Source: Micrococcales bacterium
Lineage (GTDB): Bacteria; Actinomycetota; Actinomycetes; Actinomycetales; Dermatophilaceae
NCBI GenBank assembly: GCA_003157445.1
Contig: PMJN01000529.1
Location: 26,056 to 37,536 of the forward strand
Reading direction: 5' to 3'
DNA length: 11,481 nt
The position numbers and the translations under genes were made by a program. The notes under the pieces are model-generated. The model did no database searches. It was not told where the DNA came from and was given only the letters and a program-made list of their open reading frames with translations. Position 1 is the first letter of the stretch; each line of letters opens with the position of its first letter. Positions 9,192 through 11,481 of the stretch are shown one piece after another.

Positions 9192-9205
9192 ATTTTCTGA
9201 AATAG
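9190..9205. repeat. Second, AT-rich inverted repeat abutting the operator
   Basis: CTATTT (9190-9195) and AAATAG (9200-9205) are perfect reverse complements with a TCTG spacer, and overlap the operator palindrome by 2 bp. In this GC-rich DNA the AT-rich 16-bp dyad stands out. It lies where the -35 region of the minus-strand promoter should be, so it may be a promoter element or a second protein site. Confidence 0.5.
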
Positions 9206-9667
9206 CAGCATGAGGAGATGTTCCATTCAACACAGACGCCCATTGAGCGACCCCACTGCGCCACCGAAGTCTGCCCTGGTGCAGAAGCGCAATGACGGGC
9301 ACGAGGGGTTTCTTCCTCGAGCTGGACCGATCCAGGCGAGCACCCTGATGCAGCGAGCCCACATACTCCACGCGCTTGGCCGGCGTGTCCGCCGCATCCT
9401 TGAGTGGGTCCAGTGGTGGGAGCGCCTTTGCAGTCACGATGCTAGCGGCGTTGGATGGCGCGGTTGCGTTCGACTGAGGAAAGGTCAGTGGAGCATGTGG
9501 TCGCTGCTCACCCCGCCTTAGGCCGTCCGTAGCCCATCGTCATGTGGTGATGGTCACGACCCGTGGGCTCACCTGGTCTTCAGAGGTCACCGAAACCAGA
9601 CTGAGATGGCATGGGCTGGCGTGCGCGTGCCCGGAAGAGAATCATCACGGATGCTGTTGTTGCCGTC
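9206..9667. other. Gene-free stretch upstream of the DsbA-family gene
   Basis: About 460 bp without a convincing gene. A plus-strand frame (9210-9521) and an opposing minus-strand frame (9437-9177) overlap. Neither shows a family motif, and the minus frame would run into the TetR operator, so neither is called. The part just before the DsbA gene contains two GGTCAC copies (9552-9557 and 9585-9590) and imperfect CTGGT...ACCAG arms (9573-9577 and 9595-9599), possibly promoter-linked, but no clear -35/-10 pair is visible. Confidence 0.4.
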
Positions 9668-10381
9668 GTGAGCCTGAAAGTTGAAGTCTGGTCCGACGTT
9701 GTCTGCCCATGGTGCTACATCGGTAAGCGCCGCTTCGAAGCGGCCTTGGCGCGCTTCGAGCACCGCGACGAGGTAGAGCTGGTCTGGCGAAGCTTTGAGC
9801 TCGACCCGTCCGCCCCCCCGAGCAGCGCTGAACGGGGAACCTACGCCGAGCGGATCGCCAGCAAGTACGGATGCTCGGTCACCGAGGCGCAGGTCATGAT
9901 CGACAACATGACCCTCACGGCAGCTCAAGAAGGCCTCGATCTTCGCTTCGACCTTGCTCGGCCTGGCAACACCTTCGACGCGCACCGGCTGCTGCACCTC
10001 GCCTTGGAGCACGGCCTCCAGGACGAACTCAAGGAGCGACTCGACGCCGCGACGTTCACCGAGGGCTCCCCGACCTCAGAGCATTCCGCGCTGCGCGCCC
10101 GAGCCACACAGGTCGGGCTGCCCGAGGGCGAAGTAGACGCCGTGCTTACCTCCGATCGCTACTGCGAGGCAGTGCGCTCCGACGAAGCGCAGGCCCGGGC
10201 GTACGGCATCAGCGGCGTCCCCTTCTTCGTCATCGATGGCAGGTACGGCATCTCGGGAGCCCAACCGAGCGACGCGGTTCTGCAGATACTGGACAAAGCC
10301 TGGTCCGAGCGCCCTCCGCTGACCCTGGTGACTCCGCAGGGCTCTGCGCCTTCTTGTGAAGGTGACTCCTGCGCAGTGTGA
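9668..10381 (+). CDS. DsbA-family thiol oxidoreductase, FrnE-like
   Basis: The product has about 237 residues from GTG 9668. The first strand and active site follow at once: KVEVWSDVVCPWCYIGKRRFE, with redox pair Cys13/Cys16 in CPWC. The thioredoxin-fold cis-proline loop is GVPFFVID (cis-Pro at about 185). Between them lies an all-helical insertion containing FDAHRLLHLALEHGLQ, as in the FrnE/COG2761 branch of DsbA, related to 2-hydroxychromene-2-carboxylate isomerase. No signal peptide is present, so the protein is probably cytoplasmic, as for other FrnE-like proteins implicated in oxidative stress or polyketide biosynthesis. It ends with a second cysteine pair, CEGDSC (about 230-235). An in-frame ATG at 9611 would add 19 basic residues; neither start has a good ribosome binding site, and 9668 is preferred because homologues begin right before the first strand. 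It appears to stand alone. Confidence 0.93.
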   Translation: MSLKVEVWSDVVCPWCYIGKRRFEAALARFEHRDEVELVWRSFELDPSAPPSSAERGTYAERIASKYGCSVTEAQVMIDNMTLTAAQEGLDLRFDLARPGNTFDAHRLLHLALEHGLQDELKERLDAATFTEGSPTSEHSALRARATQVGLPEGEVDAVLTSDRYCEAVRSDEAQARAYGISGVPFFVIDGRYGISGAQPSDAVLQILDKAWSERPPLTLVTPQGSAPSCEGDSCAV

Positions 10382-10391
10382 GCCTTAAGCT

Positions 10392-10437
10392 GCCGGCTGC
10401 CGGAACTTACGGGATAGCTCGGACACCAACAGCCGGC
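10392..10437 (+). terminator. Inverted repeat after the DsbA-family gene, possible terminator
   Basis: GCCGGCTG (10392-10399) and CAGCCGGC (10430-10437) are perfect 8-bp arms beginning 10 nt after the stop codon. The 30-nt loop is long and no U-run follows, so termination is only a possibility. The first arm is embedded in a 7-bp-period repeat of GCTGCCGG (10389-10403). Confidence 0.3.
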
Positions 10438-10490
10438 CGATCCTGTCACGAGACGAAGATCAGCCAGGGTGTCGGCTGGAACATCTCTGA

Positions 10491-10753
10491 AAGTACGTCA
10501 TCGAAGTCGCCCGAGGCACTGGTGCACCCCTGATCGGAGTGGATCTCTCTGGCGTTGCCTTGGGCTGGCCAGCGCGAGTAGCGCCGCACTGCGGTCTACC
10601 GGTCGCTCTGAGTTCCAGGCCGGGACGGTGCTGGCAACCGGACTGTCCGTGAGTGCTGCTGACGGGGCGATGTGCGTGGACGCGGTGCAGCTTGCCGAGC
10701 CTGCGCTCAGCGCGTTGATCGAGTTCGGTCGACTCCTTGCCCCCGGCGGACGG
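10491..10753 (+). pseudogene. Frame-broken fragment of a class I SAM-dependent methyltransferase
   Basis: Two pieces of a methyltransferase Rossmann core are readable in two frames. From 10491 the frame gives EVARGTGAPLIGVDLSGVA (to about 10559), with the Asp-containing end of strand 2 (GVDLS) that normally contacts the SAM ribose. Then, shifted by -1 near 10559, the second frame gives LASASSAALRSTGRSEFQAG, and later ATGLSVSAADGAMCVDAVQLAEP and LIEFGRLLAPGGR (to 10753). That is the motif II to III region ending in the usual L-PGGR. Upstream, the glycine-rich SAM loop (D-GCG-G) is not intact and a TGA at 10488 interrupts the first frame. Downstream of PGGR the expected C-terminal domain is not recognisable. 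A one-base deletion (or two-base insertion) plus truncated ends make this a decayed gene. Alternatively it is a sequencing frameshift, but that would not explain the missing ends. Confidence 0.6.
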
Positions 10754-10773
10754 GGGTCCCGGGGTGGCATCAC

Positions 10774-10850
10774 CGCGGTGGCGCGCTCGAGCCCGGCGGA
10801 CAGGACCAGCGCACCTGCGCGCGAGGCCAGCTCTTGGTGGCGCCACCGCG
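10774..10850. repeat. 11-bp inverted repeat with nested 12-bp palindrome
   Basis: CGCGGTGGCGC (10774-10784) and GCGCCACCGCG (10840-10850) are exact reverse complements 55 bp apart. The right arm overlaps the perfect palindrome GGTGGCGCCACC (10836-10847). It follows the methyltransferase fragment. It could be a relic of a terminator, a protein site, or chance in GC-rich DNA. Confidence 0.4.
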
Positions 10851-11202
10851 CGAAGTTGCTGAGACCTAGTCGATGAAGGCGTCTGCATCCAGCCGGGCCA
10901 TGGCGTGGTTCGAGTGCCGCAGACCACGGTGTTTGCTCAGCCGCCTCCAAGGCCCAATTGTGGGGACCGACCGCCCGTTGGGGCTTCCTGCCCCGGGTCG
11001 CAGCCAGGTGGATGCCTTGATGATGAGAAACTGCCGCCCCGCAGCCTTGTTGAGTGGCGTTAGCGTCGTGTTTTGCCTATCGACCAGGCTGGGCAGAACG
11101 CGCCCGTCGCGCCCAAGGTCGCCCCTGATGGGGAAGGTCTGAGGCTTATCTCATGATGCGGGAAGTTCCTGTAGGGATGGTGCGGATTCGATCAGGGGCG
11201 GC

Positions 11203-11208
11203 TAGCGT
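11203..11208 (+). promoter_or_regulatory. Candidate -10 element for the riboswitch transcript
   Basis: TAGCGT fits the actinobacterial TAnnnT -10 pattern and lies 7 nt before C11215, where the first riboswitch helix begins. No clear -35 hexamer is found 16-19 nt upstream. The main support is that the transcript would then start exactly at the base of the aptamer. Confidence 0.35.
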
Positions 11209-11214
11209 CCTTAA

Positions 11215-11329
11215 CAGGTAACGAGATCCAGCGCAAAGCCCCGGCTTGTTGGACGGCAACCCTCCTGTGCGGTGGGGTGCTCCGGGTGACGACCTGGTGA
11301 GCGCCACGATGGCGGTCGCAAGCGCGGAC
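11215..11329 (+). ncRNA. SAM-IV-type (SAM-I superfamily) riboswitch
   Basis: The element closely follows the actinobacterial SAM-IV aptamer. The core CCAGCGCAAAGCCCCGGCTT is followed by TTGGACGGCAACCCTCC, GCGGTGGGGTGC, TCCGGGTGACGACC and, past the first helix, a hairpin and GCAAGCGCGGAC. Pairings visible: P1 CAGGT (11215-11219) with ACCTG (11292-11296), extended by CG/CG after an AA bulge; P2 CCAGC with GTTGG; P3 ACCC-TCC with GGT-GGGGT; pseudoknot CCCGG (11240-11244) with CCGGG (11282-11286); and an outer hairpin CGCCA/TGGCG (11302-11314), the 3' hairpin that distinguishes SAM-IV from SAM-I. The P3-loop-to-3'-tail pseudoknot can form as TGTGC with GCGCG, but only with two G-U pairs. Such riboswitches repress methionine, SAM or sulfur genes when SAM is plentiful. 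The controlled gene lies beyond the window. Confidence 0.9.
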
Positions 11330-11345
11330 TTTGCTTTCGAAGTCC
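11326..11345 (+). promoter_or_regulatory. Hairpin at the 3' edge of the riboswitch, candidate expression platform
   Basis: GGACTT (11326-11331) pairs perfectly with AAGTCC (11340-11345) across an 8-nt loop. Its left arm begins in the GCGCGG tail (11322-11327) that SAM-IV uses for its outer pseudoknot, so this hairpin and the ligand-bound fold could exclude each other. It ends 9 nt before the AAGGG ribosome binding site of the leader peptide. The switching role is inference. Confidence 0.45.
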
Positions 11346-11366
11346 ATAAATGACAAGGGCTCCACC

Positions 11367-11471
11367 ATGGTCACGACCTCACTACGAGTGTCTCTGTCAG
11401 GGTCGCTGTTCTGCTTCTGCCGCAGGCACGTTGACCTGCTTCGCGTGTCCAGCGCGCTCTGTCCGCGCTGA
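11367..11471 (+). CDS. Putative sulfur-gene leader peptide (RRHVDL...SALC type), 34 residues
   Basis: ATG 11367 is preceded by AAGGG with 7-nt spacing, and the frame closes at TGA 11469-11471. The peptide carries the motif RRHVDLLRVSSALC (residues 19-32). From established knowledge, short ORFs with RRHVDL-R--SA-C recur in actinomycetes upstream of sulfate, sulfonate and cysteine or methionine genes and are annotated as putative leader peptides; in mycobacteria related Cys-rich uORFs mediate cysteine-responsive attenuation. Here cysteine codons stand at positions 16 and 18 (CFC) and 32. The ORF begins 37 nt after the SAM-IV riboswitch, so the same mRNA leader carries both devices. It is too short to be an enzyme; its translation, rather than its product, is probably what matters. 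A GTG at 11388 is a possible shorter start. Confidence 0.85.
   Translation: MVTTSLRVSLSGSLFCFCRRHVDLLRVSSALCPR
11450..11470 (+). promoter_or_regulatory. Hairpin spanning the last codons of the leader peptide
   Basis: CAGCGCG (11450-11456) pairs with CGCGCTG (11464-11470) with loop CTCTGTC. The stem covers the end of the SSALCPR coding region and the first two bases of the stop codon, with the final Cys codon TGT (11460-11462) in the loop. A ribosome stalled at, or passing, the terminal Cys codon would determine whether the stem forms, a layout suited to attenuation or translational coupling. Function is inferred. Confidence 0.5.
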
Positions 11472-11481
11472 CGCCCCACAG

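Larger units (their letters stand above)
10382..11202. other. Stretch without intact genes between the DsbA gene and the riboswitch
   Basis: Apart from the methyltransferase fragment, this ~820-bp stretch holds no gene I can support. Overlapping frames on both strands (for example 10873-11142 plus and 10498-10950 minus) lack ribosome binding sites and family motifs. The notable structures are the hairpin after the DsbA gene and the inverted repeat at 10774-10850. The final ~50 bp should include the promoter for the riboswitch transcript. Confidence 0.45.

Noticed and set aside
9177..9521. Opposing overlapping frames upstream of the DsbA-family gene
   Set aside because: They overlap each other, show no motif, and the minus-strand one would run through the TetR operator and promoter.
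11150..11205. Possible tRNA-like segment (GGATTCGATC)
   Set aside because: Only a loose T-loop resemblance; no acceptor stem, D-arm or anticodon arm can be drawn around it.
11192..11479. Minus-strand frame across the right edge
   Set aside because: It is antisense to the riboswitch and leader peptide, both of which have specific supporting features on the plus strand.

Overview
The window is high-GC DNA with GTG/TTG as well as ATG starts, tight ATGA-type gene overlaps, a SAM-IV-type riboswitch and an RRHVDL...SALC leader peptide. Together these point to an actinomycete (Actinobacteria). Nothing visible fixes the genus. It looks like chromosomal accessory DNA: two regulated drug-export loci, small secreted or membrane proteins of unknown role, decayed gene fragments, and at the right edge the regulatory leader of a sulfur or methionine gene that lies outside the window.

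Left part (1-3104). The 5' part of a minus-strand NAD(P)-binding reductase of the F420-dependent NADP reductase family runs off the left edge. Divergent from it, possibly after a remnant resembling EF-Tu domain III, lie a ~396-aa lipoprotein and a 75-aa two-helix membrane protein. A ~500-bp stretch without an intact gene follows, then a second lipoprotein (207 aa) with a Ser/Thr/Ala-rich linker and a four-cysteine domain.

Centre (3105-9205). Two multidrug-type efflux loci face each other. On the plus strand a TetR regulator overlaps by ATGA a 14-helix DHA2-type MFS transporter; its promoter appears to give a leaderless mRNA and carries repeated candidate operator half-sites. On the minus strand four tightly packed genes run TetR - ABC ATPase - ABC-2 permease - ABC-2 permease. 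This operon is headed by a perfect 12+4+12 inverted repeat that is almost certainly the repressor's operator. The two loci converge on a ~300-bp spacer with several hairpins.

Right part (9206-11481). After a gene-poor stretch comes a FrnE-like DsbA-family thiol oxidoreductase, then a frame-broken SAM-dependent methyltransferase fragment. The last ~270 bp hold a SAM-IV-type riboswitch followed 37 nt later by a 34-codon Cys-containing leader peptide. A hairpin spans the end of that peptide. This two-layer leader, sensing S-adenosylmethionine and possibly cysteine supply through translation, is the most interesting signal in the window. Its target gene lies just beyond the right edge.
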